DNA of 64,000 bases from Solibacillus isronensis (GCF_023715405.1 NZ_JAMBOC010000001.1:806001-870000), one strand, 5' to 3'; shown: positions 1 to 8,758, counted from the first letter of the stretch. Numbers and translations are program-made. Notes: generated by a model not told the origin, from the sequence alone.

Positions 1-60
1 GAATAATATGTCTTTTCTGCGGGATTTCCCTCATACTTTTTAGTTTAAAATCTGCATGAA

Positions 61-101
61 ACATAAAAAAGGACCTATGCAGCTATTGCTGTTAGGTCCT
101 T
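61..101 (-). terminator. Rho-independent terminator of the MFS gene
   Basis: A 9-bp perfect stem (69-77 with 93-101) is followed on the minus strand by a run of six T. It lies just 3' of the minus-strand transporter gene. Positions 1-60 show no gene. Confidence 0.85.
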
Positions 102-105
102 ATTT

Positions 106-1335
106 CTATGTTATTTCTTTTGGCTCAATATCCTCTACTTTGATAAACTTTATAACGAAAAATAGAAGAATAAATCCTAATATACCTGCAGTAATATAGC
201 TAATATTGAGGTGTTCTTTCATGACAAGTGACATGATAGGCGGACCTGCTGCAACACCGATGAATCTCGCAGAACTATAGAATGAGGATACAGTACCACG
301 TAATTCTTTTCTAATATTATCCGTAATAATGGTGTCAAGCGCAGGCAATAGAGCACCGATAGCTATTCCGACTACACTTGTGACAATCAGCAAAAGGATG
401 AGTTTTTTGCTTGTGAACCCGACAAAGATAATGCTGACAGACATTGCAATCAAGGAAAATATAATAATTTTCTTAATTCTGTTTAAATCTCCTTTAATTT
501 TCCGACCGGAAATATAAGAAGAAATACAGAGAAGTAAAAGCGGGATGGCCAGTACAAAACCTTTCTTAATCCCTTTAATATCATGAACTTTTTCCAGGTT
601 TTCTGATAAGAAAAATAACATGCCGAATAATATGAGCATAACAAGGACACCGTTAAGGAATACCGTATACAACCATTTTCCTTCGTCTTTAAAAACTTCC
701 TTTGTATTACGTATAAATTCCTTAAACTTCAAAGGTTCATCCTTATCTTTAGGTACTTTAACAAAGAAGAATATAAGTGCAATGGAAATTAAACTGAGTG
801 CTGATATAGAAAAGAACGGAAGGAACCATAATATAGCAGCAAAAACTGAGCCTAAAATAGGACTCAATACTTTTCCGAACGTATTTGAAGTTTCTATTAT
901 CCCTAAAGTTGAACTGATTTTTTCATCGTCATCTTGATAAAGGTCACCTACAAGAGGTAAAACAATTGGCATCGCTCCGGCAGCACCTATACCTTGAATG
1001 ATCCTGCCGATAATAATCATTGTGTAAGGGTCATCCATTTTCCATGAAGCAAAACCTGCGATTAGTCCGCCGATTAAAGCTAAGATCAGACTCGGTAATA
1101 TGACGACTTTCCGGCCAAAGCGGTCAGATAAATAGCCTGCTACGGGAATAAGAAAAATTGCTGCGACTGAATAGCTTGTAATGATCATGCTCGATTGAAA
1201 TGATGTAATTCCGACTTTGTCTTCTAGTATTGGGAGCACTGGAATAAGCATTGAATTTCCTAAAGTCATGATGAGAGGAATAGAAGTCAGACTTACAATA
1301 CACCATATACTTACATGTCCCTTATTTTTATCCAT
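106..1335 (-). CDS. MFS transporter, DHA1-type drug exporter
   Basis: A 409-residue, twelve-helix membrane protein of the major facilitator superfamily. Near residue 65 it carries the loop 2-3 signature GYLSDRFGRKVVIL, and in helix 4 GRIIQGIGAAGAMPIV, typical of 12-TM proton-coupled drug antiporters such as Bmr/Blt; the substrate cannot be told from sequence. I place the start at the ATG at 1335, because a GAGGTG ribosome site sits 5 nt upstream of it; the GTG two codons earlier would overlap that site. The gene stands alone, with its own terminator downstream. An alternative role is export of a metabolite instead of a drug. Confidence 0.85.
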   Translation of the reverse strand: MDKNKGHVSIWCIVSLTSIPLIMTLGNSMLIPVLPILEDKVGITSFQSSMIITSYSVAAIFLIPVAGYLSDRFGRKVVILPSLILALIGGLIAGFASWKMDDPYTMIIIGRIIQGIGAAGAMPIVLPLVGDLYQDDDEKISSTLGIIETSNTFGKVLSPILGSVFAAILWFLPFFSISALSLISIALIFFFVKVPKDKDEPLKFKEFIRNTKEVFKDEGKWLYTVFLNGVLVMLILFGMLFFLSENLEKVHDIKGIKKGFVLAIPLLLLCISSYISGRKIKGDLNRIKKIIIFSLIAMSVSIIFVGFTSKKLILLLIVTSVVGIAIGALLPALDTIITDNIRKELRGTVSSFYSSARFIGVAAGPPIMSLVMKEHLNISYITAGILGFILLFFVIKFIKVEDIEPKEIT

Positions 1336-1428
1336 TACCACACCTCGGCTAATTTTATATTTATTTAGGTATGGTTTCCTTTCGTGTACATTTTATACGC
1401 AAGGCTTTTTTTGGCTATGCTCTAACAA

Positions 1429-2055
1429 TTAAAATAACAAATGAAAAGCCTGATTTCCAAAGTAAATGCCGAATCCAATCATAAAGATAGATGAAATAAC
1501 CGTTACAGTTTTCAATAGATTGATGGATAATAATTTGCGAGCGACACTGGACAAAAATGAATATAGAAAATCAACTAATATAATGCCGAGCAATATGGCA
1601 CTGCTTATTATTATGATGTCAAATCCAGAAGCGATACCCGCTGTTTTTGCGAGGATGGATCCATAAATCCCTAGCCAAAAAAGAATTGTTATCGGATTTA
1701 ACAATGACATTAACAATCCAGCTAATAACGAATGTCTCAATCTAACTATTTTGCCGGTTTTAGAGTTCATCTCAATTTTATGTAGAGTGAGTAAGCTTTC
1801 TATCCCTGTATACAAAAGAACAAAGCACCCAAAAGACCATAGTATTGTTTGTAAAAGTATCGAATCAATGAATTTTCCCACTCCAAAATAAACGACGAAC
1901 ATATAGACAATGTCAGTAGTCAAAGCACCAAGACTGAAAAACCAGGCATGAAAAAATCCGTTCTTTAAACCTGTATTTAAAAGGACGTTCTTAACAGGTC
2001 CAAATGTAGCGGCCATCGTTATGCCTAAAAAGATATAGGTAAATATTGAATTCAT
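1429..2055 (-). CDS. LysE/RhtB family amino-acid exporter
   Basis: A 208-residue, six-helix membrane protein with the LysE-family N-terminal pattern (FLGITMAATFGPVKNVLLNTGLKNG) and the helix around residue 130 with SLLNPITILFWLG. The family exports amino acids or small cationic compounds; the substrate here is unknown. The start at 2055 is preceded by GGAGG with 7 nt spacing, so the longer reading from 2088 is unlikely. It follows the same strand as the MFS gene, but 90 bp separate them. A second, divergent LysE member lies at 41977. Confidence 0.85.
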   Translation of the reverse strand: MNSIFTYIFLGITMAATFGPVKNVLLNTGLKNGFFHAWFFSLGALTTDIVYMFVVYFGVGKFIDSILLQTILWSFGCFVLLYTGIESLLTLHKIEMNSKTGKIVRLRHSLLAGLLMSLLNPITILFWLGIYGSILAKTAGIASGFDIIIISSAILLGIILVDFLYSFLSSVARKLLSINLLKTVTVISSIFMIGFGIYFGNQAFHLLF

Positions 2056-2227
2056 AAAATGTCCTCCATTAATTACATATTTGTGCATTTTATTCGATGG
2101 TGGGGTTTTTTAGGACTAGTAATAGGCTGAGCTGATTATTTATTTTGAGGAATTTTATTTGCAGCAATTAAGGGGAGGAAGTTTACTTAGATTTATATTC
2201 AATAAATAGATTATTAAATGGATTTAT

Positions 2228-2236
2228 TGTTATAAT
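2228..2236 (+). promoter_or_regulatory. Extended -10 promoter element (TGTTATAAT)
   Basis: A perfect TATAAT at 2231-2236 has an upstream TG one base away, the extended -10 arrangement that tolerates a poor -35. It lies 44 bp before the 78-residue gene at 2280. Confidence 0.5.
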
Positions 2237-2279
2237 TTTAAAGTAATGATGATATTTAAATTATAGGGAGGCAGTCATT

Positions 2280-2516
2280 ATGCAAATAGATAAAAATATG
2301 CAGGAAATGTTTTCGAACTTCATTTTACAACGAGTAAAAGAGGACAAGATGGAGGAAGCTAAAGCTTTACTTGCTGAAAATTTTAAAAAGCAGGATGAAG
2401 GTACATTTACTAAAGAGGATGTTGAACAGTTTGTTCCAAAAATGATGGAATACTTAAAACCGGAAAAAATTGAAGAGATTCGTACAATCGCAAAACAATT
2501 TTCTATCAATTTCTAA
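2280..2516 (+). CDS. Small helical hypothetical protein (78 aa)
   Basis: I do not recognise the family. The product is short, highly charged and predicted all-helical (MQEMFSNFILQRVKEDKMEE and EEIRTIAKQFSINF at the ends), with no signal peptide or membrane segment. A GGGAGG site lies 8 nt before the ATG, and a strong terminator follows, so the gene is a monocistronic unit. The composition suggests a small cytosolic protein, but that is inference. Confidence 0.7.
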   Translation: MQIDKNMQEMFSNFILQRVKEDKMEEAKALLAENFKKQDEGTFTKEDVEQFVPKMMEYLKPEKIEEIRTIAKQFSINF

Positions 2517-2555
2517 TAAAAAAAGAAGAATTCACAAAAAATTTATAGACTCACA

Positions 2556-2600
2556 AAGAATCCATTTGTCCGAAATATTACGGACAGGATTCTTTTTTTT
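2556..2600 (+). terminator. Rho-independent terminator
   Basis: Arms at 2556-2563 and 2587-2594, with an inner GTCCG/CGGAC stem, are followed by eight T. It ends the 78-residue gene. Confidence 0.85.
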
Positions 2601-2697
2601 GTCCATCACAAAACATCGATAATTCGCTCTATTACAACAATGTTAAATAGACTATTTACCCCTTACTTCCACTTTACAAACCTAATTTATTATGCAA

Positions 2698-2724
2698 TGT
2701 AATCTTTTTGTAACTAGACTGTAA
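2698..2724 (+). promoter_or_regulatory. Three TGTAA direct repeats at 11-bp period (PhoP-box-like)
   Basis: TGTAA occurs at 2698, 2709 and 2720. Read on the minus strand these are GTTACA, GTTACA and ATTACA separated by 5 nt, the geometry of the PhoP box in Bacillus (TTAACA-like hexamers every 11 bp). The repeats end 7 bp before the -35 of the amidase promoter. Confidence 0.4.
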
Positions 2725-2731
2725 CAAGATT

Positions 2732-2760
2732 TTGACATTAAATATGGATTTACCTCTATT
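2732..2760 (+). promoter_or_regulatory. Sigma-A-type promoter of the amidase gene
   Basis: A perfect TTGACA at 2732-2737 and TCTATT at 2755-2760 are separated by 17 bp. The -10 matches the consensus at four of six positions. Confidence 0.45.
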
Positions 2761-2817
2761 TTTTTCCGGTTTTGTACTATACAATGAGGTGGACAGCTTA
2801 TGAAAGGATAGGGAACA

Positions 2818-4710
2818 ATGAATCAAAAATTGATTACATTGGTTGTTGCAATCTTCCTCGTTTGTACACTAGCTGTTACACCGACATCAGCTAAAGTAGT
2901 ATTTGCAGATGTTGCGACAACCGATGCCACTTACGACGAGATCCAGTATTTAATTAGCCTAGGGGCAATTAAAGGATATCAGGAAAAGGGCAAAACGTAC
3001 TACAAACCCAACATGAGTGTGACGCGTGCACAAGCTGCCAAGATGGCAGTCATTGCTGCAGGTAAAAGTCCACTAAAAGTAAGTAATTCCTCGTACACAG
3101 ATGTTAAAGTCGGGACAGAACAATCGACATACATCGAACGTGCACGTCAACTTGGATTATTTACTAAAACATCAGGGAAATTTTCTCCTAATGCCACTTT
3201 GTCTCGTGAAGAAATGAGTCACGTTCTATCTATCGCATTTAATTTAAATGTTAGTGACTATAAAGATTTACCGGTGTACTTCCCAGATGTATCGAATTCG
3301 AATACATATGCTCCGTATATTAAAGCAATCTACTATAATGGGATTACAAAAGGTAGTGACGGCAAATATATGCCAAAAGGCTCGGTAACACGAGCACAGT
3401 TTGCATCATTTATCGCAAGAGCAAAAAGCGATGAATTCCGACTAGCCTTACCCGAACACCTTGATTCAGTTGATACGAAACAAGTAATTGGACTTGTTTC
3501 AATAACAACAGATGGCTTAAATGTTCGTACAAAGCCGACAACATCAAGTGCAGTGATTGGCAGAGTAAATTCGGGCGGTAAGTTATCGGTGTATGCTGTG
3601 GAAGGTAATTGGTTAAAAGTTTCTTATCAAGGTTATTACGGTTATATCAGTAAATCATATGCTAAATTCCTTGAACAAGACGGCAGTGCCATTGGACCAT
3701 CAATTAAAGCTGTCAAGACAAATACAATTATAAATCTGTATTACAAACCGACATCGTCATCGAAAAAAATTAAACAAATTTCAGCCGGTTCAACATTGTC
3801 AGTCTATAAAGAAATTGACGGTTATTATTTAACAACAGTAGGTGGAATTCCAGGCTATATTGTAAAAAATAGCACGACGGATGTAGGGGGTTCAATTGTG
3901 ACTCCGCCACCATCAGAAACAGATTCCGACAATAACGATCCTGTCGTAACATCCGGCACAACAGGTAAAGTAACAGTTGCGAGTTTAAACATGCGCAAAT
4001 CGGCATCAGGATCATCAGCAACAATTAAAAAGTTATCAAAAGGATCAGTAATTGCGGTACATTCCATTGATGGCTATTGGGCAAAGGTAACAGCGGGCAA
4101 AGATACAGGTTATGTCCACAAGTCGTACATTAAACTAGTAAACGAAAAAGGCAGTCCTGTTAAAGACCGTATTATTATTTTAGACCCAGGGCACGGTGGT
4201 AAAGATCCAGGTGCTGTTAACTCTGGTAGTACTGAAAAAGCGATCGTTTTAAAAGTTGGCAATCTTGTCAAACAAAAACTTGAAGCAAACGGCGCAAAAG
4301 TATTTACTACACGTTCAGGAGATACGTATCCATCCCTTCAGGAACGCGTGAAATTTACAAAGGACAAGTTCGGTGAAGTTTATGTAAGCATTCACGTAAA
4401 TTCAGCGACATCTACAAGTGCGAAAGGTACGGAAACGTATTACAGCATTACAACAGGTGACCAGTATGAAGAGGATAAAAAGCTTGCGACGTATATCAAT
4501 AATGAAATCGTCAAAAATGCGGATATGAAAAACCGAGGGGTAAAAGAAGCACAGTATTATGTGACACGCAATATGATCATTCCTTCTGTATTAGTCGAAC
4601 TTGGGTTCATCTCCAATGCAGAAGACCGTAAAAAATTAATCAATGATAAGTATGTAGAAATCTATGCACAATCTATTTACAACGGGATTGTTGATTACTA
4701 CAGAAAATAA
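2818..4710 (+). CDS. S-layer-anchored N-acetylmuramoyl-L-alanine amidase
   Basis: A 630-residue secreted peptidoglycan hydrolase that cleaves the amide bond between N-acetylmuramic acid and L-alanine. In order: signal peptide (1-25, ending TSA-K), three SLH domains (about 28-205) that bind pyruvylated wall polymer, three bacterial SH3 domains (about 222-285, 293-350 and 377-437), and a C-terminal Amidase_3 domain (about 450-630). The zinc and catalytic residues of Amidase_3 are all present: H459 in DPGHGG, E473, H526 in SIHVNS and E594 in VLVELGF. The second SH3 repeat is the most divergent. The gene is monocistronic, with its own promoter and terminator. It resembles LytC/CwlC-type autolysins with the wall-binding part replaced by SLH domains; a role in cell separation or wall turnover is inferred. 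Confidence 0.93.
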   Translation: MNQKLITLVVAIFLVCTLAVTPTSAKVVFADVATTDATYDEIQYLISLGAIKGYQEKGKTYYKPNMSVTRAQAAKMAVIAAGKSPLKVSNSSYTDVKVGTEQSTYIERARQLGLFTKTSGKFSPNATLSREEMSHVLSIAFNLNVSDYKDLPVYFPDVSNSNTYAPYIKAIYYNGITKGSDGKYMPKGSVTRAQFASFIARAKSDEFRLALPEHLDSVDTKQVIGLVSITTDGLNVRTKPTTSSAVIGRVNSGGKLSVYAVEGNWLKVSYQGYYGYISKSYAKFLEQDGSAIGPSIKAVKTNTIINLYYKPTSSSKKIKQISAGSTLSVYKEIDGYYLTTVGGIPGYIVKNSTTDVGGSIVTPPPSETDSDNNDPVVTSGTTGKVTVASLNMRKSASGSSATIKKLSKGSVIAVHSIDGYWAKVTAGKDTGYVHKSYIKLVNEKGSPVKDRIIILDPGHGGKDPGAVNSGSTEKAIVLKVGNLVKQKLEANGAKVFTTRSGDTYPSLQERVKFTKDKFGEVYVSIHVNSATSTSAKGTETYYSITTGDQYEEDKKLATYINNEIVKNADMKNRGVKEAQYYVTRNMIIPSVLVELGFISNAEDRKKLINDKYVEIYAQSIYNGIVDYYRK

Positions 4711-4723
4711 AATATGCTGTTTG

Positions 4724-4762
4724 ATGGCTTAGTTCTTTTAAAAGGACTAAGCCATTTTTATT
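4724..4762 (+). terminator. Rho-independent terminator of the amidase gene
   Basis: A 16-bp near-perfect stem (one G-U pair) built on ATGGCTTAGT and its complement is followed by a T-rich tail. Confidence 0.85.
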
Positions 4763-4825
4763 TAAGATTAAAAGGAAAATATGGTAAAATTTATTGAAAT
4801 TAACGTTTGCATATTGGGGGATGAA

Positions 4826-5272
4826 ATGAAGCAATCAATAAAAATAGTCTTATTAATTGGATTTATTTTAGGTGTTTATTATTTGTGGAATCAATATGAA
4901 ATGTACCAGTTTTCTAAAGAGTTCGATGAATGGCATACAGTGGACAGTAAAGAATTAACAAAGGTCACAGTCGCTAAATATCCATCAAATGATTCATCAG
5001 TTTCTTACAATATGGATGAAGTAAATGAACTTTATCTTATGCTGGAGACAATGCCATCCGAAAGGGTACGTAAAGTAAAAGAAACCACATCCTATTATAC
5101 GATTAAATTCTCCGACCAATCGCTCGGGAAGACGGTCACCTATACGATTTACGATAATGATAGAGTAAAACGGGAAAAAGAGGGAACAAATTTACGGTCA
5201 ACCGGCTATCTAAAATTAAATGAACCGTTTGACCGTAAATTGCTGGAAGAGTGGATTAAAAATAATGAATAA
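4826..5272 (+). CDS. Membrane-anchored hypothetical protein
   Basis: A 148-residue protein of unknown function. One N-terminal transmembrane segment (KIVLLIGFILGVYYLW, residues 5-20) is followed by an extracytoplasmic soluble domain rich in beta-type sequence (TSYYTIKFSDQSLGKTVTYT). The start at 4826 follows GGGGG with 5 nt spacing; the longer in-frame reading from 4781 has no ribosome site. The next gene begins 13 nt after its stop, so it probably shares transcripts with the GyrI-like and VOC genes. Confidence 0.7.
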   Translation: MKQSIKIVLLIGFILGVYYLWNQYEMYQFSKEFDEWHTVDSKELTKVTVAKYPSNDSSVSYNMDEVNELYLMLETMPSERVRKVKETTSYYTIKFSDQSLGKTVTYTIYDNDRVKREKEGTNLRSTGYLKLNEPFDRKLLEEWIKNNE

Positions 5273-5285
5273 TGCGGTGATTTAA

Positions 5286-5729
5286 TTGACATTTAAAATG
5301 ATAAAAAAAGAATTCAAGTTGATTGGTTTAATGGGCAGCGGGGTGTATGAAAACTTTGGAAGTGAAGTACCATTGCTTGCAAAACGGTTATTAAGCCGTT
5401 TTAGTGAGATCGACTTCCCGACTGAAAGTGAAATTGCATTGTATGAGCCTAAAAAGAGTGCCGACCATACGACAGGCAATTTCTATGTAGGACTTATCGT
5501 TCGCGAGAGAGTGAAGAGAATCCCGACAGGAATGGATTATTTAGAGACGAATAACCATTATATCACGACAAGAGGGAACATAATGGAGTTGGATAAACTT
5601 CATGAAAATTTGCTGAATTGGGGAACAGCGCAAGGTTATAAAAGAGATCTTGATTCTTATATTATCGAAACTTATCACCCTGTCAGCGAAGGGGAAGAAG
5701 TAGAAATCTATTTACCAATCATTGCGTAG
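5286..5729 (+). CDS. GyrI-like small-molecule-binding domain protein
   Basis: A 147-residue stand-alone effector-binding domain of the GyrI/Rob/AraC-effector superfamily, recognised from overall pattern: an N-terminal strand-helix (KLIGLMGSGVYENFG), a central NFYVGLIVRE strand, and a C-terminal YIIETYHP...EVEIYLPI strand. Such proteins bind hydrophobic or cationic ligands, or inhibit gyrase; no DNA-binding domain is present here. The start is TTG at 5286 with GGTG 6 nt upstream; ATG at 5298 is the alternative. It lies in a tight run with the preceding membrane protein and the following VOC gene. Confidence 0.7.
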   Translation: MTFKMIKKEFKLIGLMGSGVYENFGSEVPLLAKRLLSRFSEIDFPTESEIALYEPKKSADHTTGNFYVGLIVRERVKRIPTGMDYLETNNHYITTRGNIMELDKLHENLLNWGTAQGYKRDLDSYIIETYHPVSEGEEVEIYLPIIA

Positions 5730-5750
5730 AACTTAAAAGGGAGAAGAAAA

Positions 5751-6161
5751 ATGGGTGATAAATTAGTGAGAGTCGGAACAACTTACATACCGGTAACGGA
5801 TGTGGATCAATCTGCTGAATGGTATGTGAAGAACTTGGAAGCGGCTTTAAGTTACAAAGACACGGATAAAGCCATATTAAATTTTGCGAATCAAAGTTTC
5901 TTTCTAGTGAAATCGAATGAAAATGTCACTGCCAATTTTAAAGATAAAAATGGAAACGAACGTTTTTCAATAACATTTGAAGTTGATGGATTCCACGCTT
6001 TAGCAAAATTGCATAAAGAATTTCAGCAAAGCGGTGTAAAAGTCGGTGAGATTGAAGATCGAGGGCATGCCGGAAGAAACTTTGTCTTTTATGATTTGGA
6101 TAAAAACAAATTCGATGTGTGGAGCGAACTGAGCCCTACTTTTAAAGAAAAATTTAAATAA
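5751..6161 (+). CDS. VOC (glyoxalase/bleomycin-resistance) family protein
   Basis: A 136-residue single VOC module. The N-terminal TTYIPVTDVDQSAEWYVKNL and the C-terminal GRNFVFYDLDKNKFDVW are typical strand-helix motifs. The usual first metal-ligand His is absent (the motif reads TTYIPV), so a glyoxalase-like metal site is doubtful and a binding or sequestration role is possible. It has GGGAG before the ATG, sits 21 nt after the GyrI-like gene and is followed by a terminator. Both neighbours being ligand-binding folds hints at a small resistance unit, but this is inference. Confidence 0.8.
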   Translation: MGDKLVRVGTTYIPVTDVDQSAEWYVKNLEAALSYKDTDKAILNFANQSFFLVKSNENVTANFKDKNGNERFSITFEVDGFHALAKLHKEFQQSGVKVGEIEDRGHAGRNFVFYDLDKNKFDVWSELSPTFKEKFK

Positions 6162-6172
6162 CTTCTTTACGG

Positions 6173-6207
6173 ACTTAGTATGGATAAATTCCTTACTAAG
6201 TTTTTTT
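6173..6207 (+). terminator. Rho-independent terminator
   Basis: An 8-bp perfect stem (6173-6180 with 6194-6201) is followed by a run of seven T. It closes the three-gene run. Confidence 0.85.
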
Positions 6208-6338
6208 CGTAATAATGAATCTTTTCTTGTTCTGTTCCGTACATAAACATAGTGGCGAATGAAATTGTTAAGTATTTTTTTATATGCTGTGTTTATTACA
6301 TATTTTTTTTACTCATTTTATAATCCGAATAATTGCTA

Positions 6339-6344
6339 TATAAT
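6339..6344 (+). promoter_or_regulatory. Perfect TATAAT -10 before the ABC exporter genes
   Basis: TATAAT lies 38 bp before the ATG at 6382. The -35 at 17-bp spacing (TTTTAT) is poor, so strength or activator dependence is uncertain. Confidence 0.45.
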
Positions 6345-6381
6345 GGAATTTCGCTAGTTCTTATAAACAGGAGGTACGCTC

Positions 6382-7284
6382 ATGGTGTTACAACTGAAAG
6401 ATGTGACGAAACGTTACCGTGATTTTGTTGCGGTAAATCGATTGAACTTTACAATTGAAAAAGGCGAAATATTCGGCTTGATCGGACAAAACGGCGCAGG
6501 TAAAACGACTACATTCCGAATGATTCTGGATTTACAGGATACAACAGAAGGTATCATTACATGGGATGGGCAGCCGATTAAATCGGTAAGCCGTGACTTT
6601 TTAGGTTATTTACCGGAAGAACGCGGTATTTTCCCGCAAATGAAAGTGGAAGAGCAGCTTTACTTTTTCGGCGAGCTGCATGGAATGGATAAAAACGAGC
6701 TGAAAAAAGATATCGACTTTTGGATCGAGCGCTTTGATCTGGAAGAAAAACGACATGTAAAAGCCGAGACTTTATCGAAAGGGAATAAGCAAAAGGTCCA
6801 ATTAATTGCCAGTTTTATTCATAAACCGGCATTTTTAATTCTTGATGAACCGTTTAGTGGACTGGACCCGGTAAACATGGAGCTGCTGAAAAATGCAATT
6901 CTGTATTTGCGCGACCAAGGTATGACAATTTTATTCTCGAGTCACCAAATGGATAACGTTGAGGAGCTTTGTGATCACTTATGCTTATTAAAGCGCGGGG
7001 AATCCCTGTTTTCAGGCTCGCTGCTTGATCTGAAAAAGCAGTACGGTAAAACGAAACTGACAGTACGTACTGACAAATCTTTTGAAGTATTAAGCAACTA
7101 CCCAGGTGTGAATCATGTCAAAATGGAACGGGATTCACAGGCAGTACTGACCCTTGAAGATGAAAAATATGCACCTGAAATTTTTGACCTGCTTTCAAAC
7201 GGCAATTACATCGAAAAATTCAGTTTAGATTATTTATCCCTGCATGAAATCTTCAAAGAGAAAGTAGGTGCTGGCCTTGTCTAA
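6382..7284 (+). CDS. ABC transporter ATP-binding protein (YhaQ/NatA-like)
   Basis: A 300-residue ATPase of the NatA/DrrA exporter class. Walker A is GQNGAGKT (residues 35-42), the signature is LSKGN (131-135) and Walker B is FLILDE (151-156), followed by an H-loop (SSHQMD). The C-terminal extension of about 80 residues and total length match B. subtilis YhaQ (about 298 aa) better than NatA (about 246 aa). It would energise export through the membrane partner encoded immediately downstream; the two reading frames overlap by a few bases, implying translational coupling. The substrate is unknown; relatives handle sodium, antimicrobials or peptides. AGGAGG lies 7 nt before the ATG. Confidence 0.9.
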   Translation: MVLQLKDVTKRYRDFVAVNRLNFTIEKGEIFGLIGQNGAGKTTTFRMILDLQDTTEGIITWDGQPIKSVSRDFLGYLPEERGIFPQMKVEEQLYFFGELHGMDKNELKKDIDFWIERFDLEEKRHVKAETLSKGNKQKVQLIASFIHKPAFLILDEPFSGLDPVNMELLKNAILYLRDQGMTILFSSHQMDNVEELCDHLCLLKRGESLFSGSLLDLKKQYGKTKLTVRTDKSFEVLSNYPGVNHVKMERDSQAVLTLEDEKYAPEIFDLLSNGNYIEKFSLDYLSLHEIFKEKVGAGLV

Positions 7285-8509
7285 ATTTAAAGTGCTCATT
7301 AAAAAGTTATATAAACAAAAAATTACATCGAAGTCCTTTATTTTAACAACATTGCTTTATTTAGTTGTGCTAAGCGGGTTTATGTTCTGGTCTGAAATCA
7401 AAGACCTCATTTTCTCTGGGGATGCCGATACAGTAGCTGTTGTAAATGAAACTGATTTTGATATCGCGCAAGTACTGCAGGATACCGATGATGTGGAATA
7501 TGTATATGTTGAATCGGGAGATATCGCGGATAAATTGAAAGATGGAGATTATTATGCTGCCTTTACCTTATCAGATGCAGATGGCAAACTAGCGGCGAAA
7601 ATTGAATCATATGATCCGCTTCCGCTAAATGACCAGCAAGATTTCCAAAGTGCGCTAAGTGCAGCAGGTCAGCTGTATGCGATGAGCCAAATGGAATTAT
7701 CACCAGAACAGCAACAGCTACTTTTATCGTCAGAACCGGTCATTACGTTAAATTCATTGAATGAAGCTGCGGATGACGGTAAATCTGCAGAAGAAAAAAT
7801 GGCGGGTGTTTGGGTTTCGTATGCGATTGGCATTATTATTTATATTTTTGTCGCATCGTATTTATCAATGATTACAACAGATGTTGCTTCGGAAAAAGGG
7901 TCTCGTGCACTGGAAATGTTATTAGTGAGCGTGAAGCCTGAAGTGCATTTCCGTTCAAAAATTGTCGGTGTATTTTTAGTCGCACTTACCCAATTCGTCA
8001 TTCTATTCGGAGGCCTATTATTATTACTTCGCTTCTCGGATGGCGGTAACAAATGGTCAATTGTAACCGATCTGCTTAATTCATTATCGATCAGTTACTT
8101 CTTGTATATTATCGGGTTCTTATTCTTAACGATTTTCATGTATCTAATTATTGGCGCATTATTCGGTTCCCTAGTCTCAAAAGTAGAAGAGGCAGGGCAA
8201 GTAATGATGCCGGCAATGATGCTGACACTTGTAGGATTCTACGTAATGCTGACAGGTATGGGTAACCCGGATACAATGCTGATTAAAGTATTCTCGTACA
8301 TACCGTTTACATCAGGTATGGTTATGCCAATGCGTTTAGGTGCGACGGATATGAATGCCATTGAACCAATCATTAGCTTTGTTCTTTTAGTTGTGACAGT
8401 ACTGACACTATACTTCTTAAGTCTGTCATTCTACAAACGAAGTGTACTGACATATTCATCAGGCGGAATTATTGAAAAAATGAAAACAGTATTTAAAGTA
8501 ACAACGTAA
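7277..8509 (+). CDS. ABC transporter permease (YhaP/NatB-like)
   Basis: A 410-residue ABC-2-type permease: one N-terminal transmembrane helix, a large extracytoplasmic domain (about residues 45-170), then five to six helices (about 177-390). Conserved ABC-2 pattern VASYLSMITTDVASEKGSRALEMLL follows the second helix. I choose the TTG at 7277 because AGGTG lies 6 nt before it; the GTG at 7268 lies inside that ribosome site. It overlaps the ATPase gene by 8 nt. Length and architecture match YhaP (about 419 aa). A terminator follows directly. Confidence 0.88.
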   Translation: MSKFKVLIKKLYKQKITSKSFILTTLLYLVVLSGFMFWSEIKDLIFSGDADTVAVVNETDFDIAQVLQDTDDVEYVYVESGDIADKLKDGDYYAAFTLSDADGKLAAKIESYDPLPLNDQQDFQSALSAAGQLYAMSQMELSPEQQQLLLSSEPVITLNSLNEAADDGKSAEEKMAGVWVSYAIGIIIYIFVASYLSMITTDVASEKGSRALEMLLVSVKPEVHFRSKIVGVFLVALTQFVILFGGLLLLLRFSDGGNKWSIVTDLLNSLSISYFLYIIGFLFLTIFMYLIIGALFGSLVSKVEEAGQVMMPAMMLTLVGFYVMLTGMGNPDTMLIKVFSYIPFTSGMVMPMRLGATDMNAIEPIISFVLLVVTVLTLYFLSLSFYKRSVLTYSSGGIIEKMKTVFKVTT

Positions 8510-8522
8510 CTTTTAAAATATG

Positions 8523-8573
8523 CTCCCCATTATGTGGACAGGAAAACTGTTCCTTTTAATGGGGAGTTTTTTT
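8523..8573 (+). terminator. Rho-independent terminator of the ABC pair
   Basis: A 10-bp perfect stem (CTCCCCATTA at 8523-8532 with 8557-8566) is followed by seven T. Confidence 0.88.
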
Positions 8574-8603
8574 ATGCGTTCCCTTAACAAAATCATCTTT
8601 TAA

Positions 8604-8630
8604 GTTAACCTAATAAAAAATATAGTTGAC
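8604..8630 (+). promoter_or_regulatory. Second, degenerate BirA-type operator
   Basis: GTTAACC, a 13-bp spacer and AGTTGAC reproduce the arm spacing of the main BirA box, with two mismatches in the right arm. It covers the -35 hexamer of the bioB promoter. Confidence 0.5.
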
Positions 8631-8654
8631 GTAAAAAGGTGATTACTTTATATT
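8626..8654 (+). promoter_or_regulatory. bioB promoter
   Basis: TTGACG at 8626-8631 and TATATT at 8649-8654 are separated by 17 bp, each matching consensus at five of six positions. The predicted start, near 8661, lies inside the main operator. Confidence 0.7.
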
Positions 8655-8657
8655 TAC

Positions 8658-8684
8658 GTTAACCTTATAAAATTAAAGGTTAAC
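8658..8684 (+). promoter_or_regulatory. BirA (biotin repressor) operator
   Basis: GTTAACC and GGTTAAC form a perfect inverted repeat with a 13-bp spacer. This is the arm sequence and spacing of the B. subtilis bioW operator. Biotinoyl-AMP-bound BirA would cover the transcription start. Confidence 0.88.
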
Positions 8685-8758
8685 GAAAGTGAAGAATTTT
8701 AAATCAGTTGTTTAATGATTATAAAAGAAATCGAACTGATCAATAGGGGGAAGTATTA

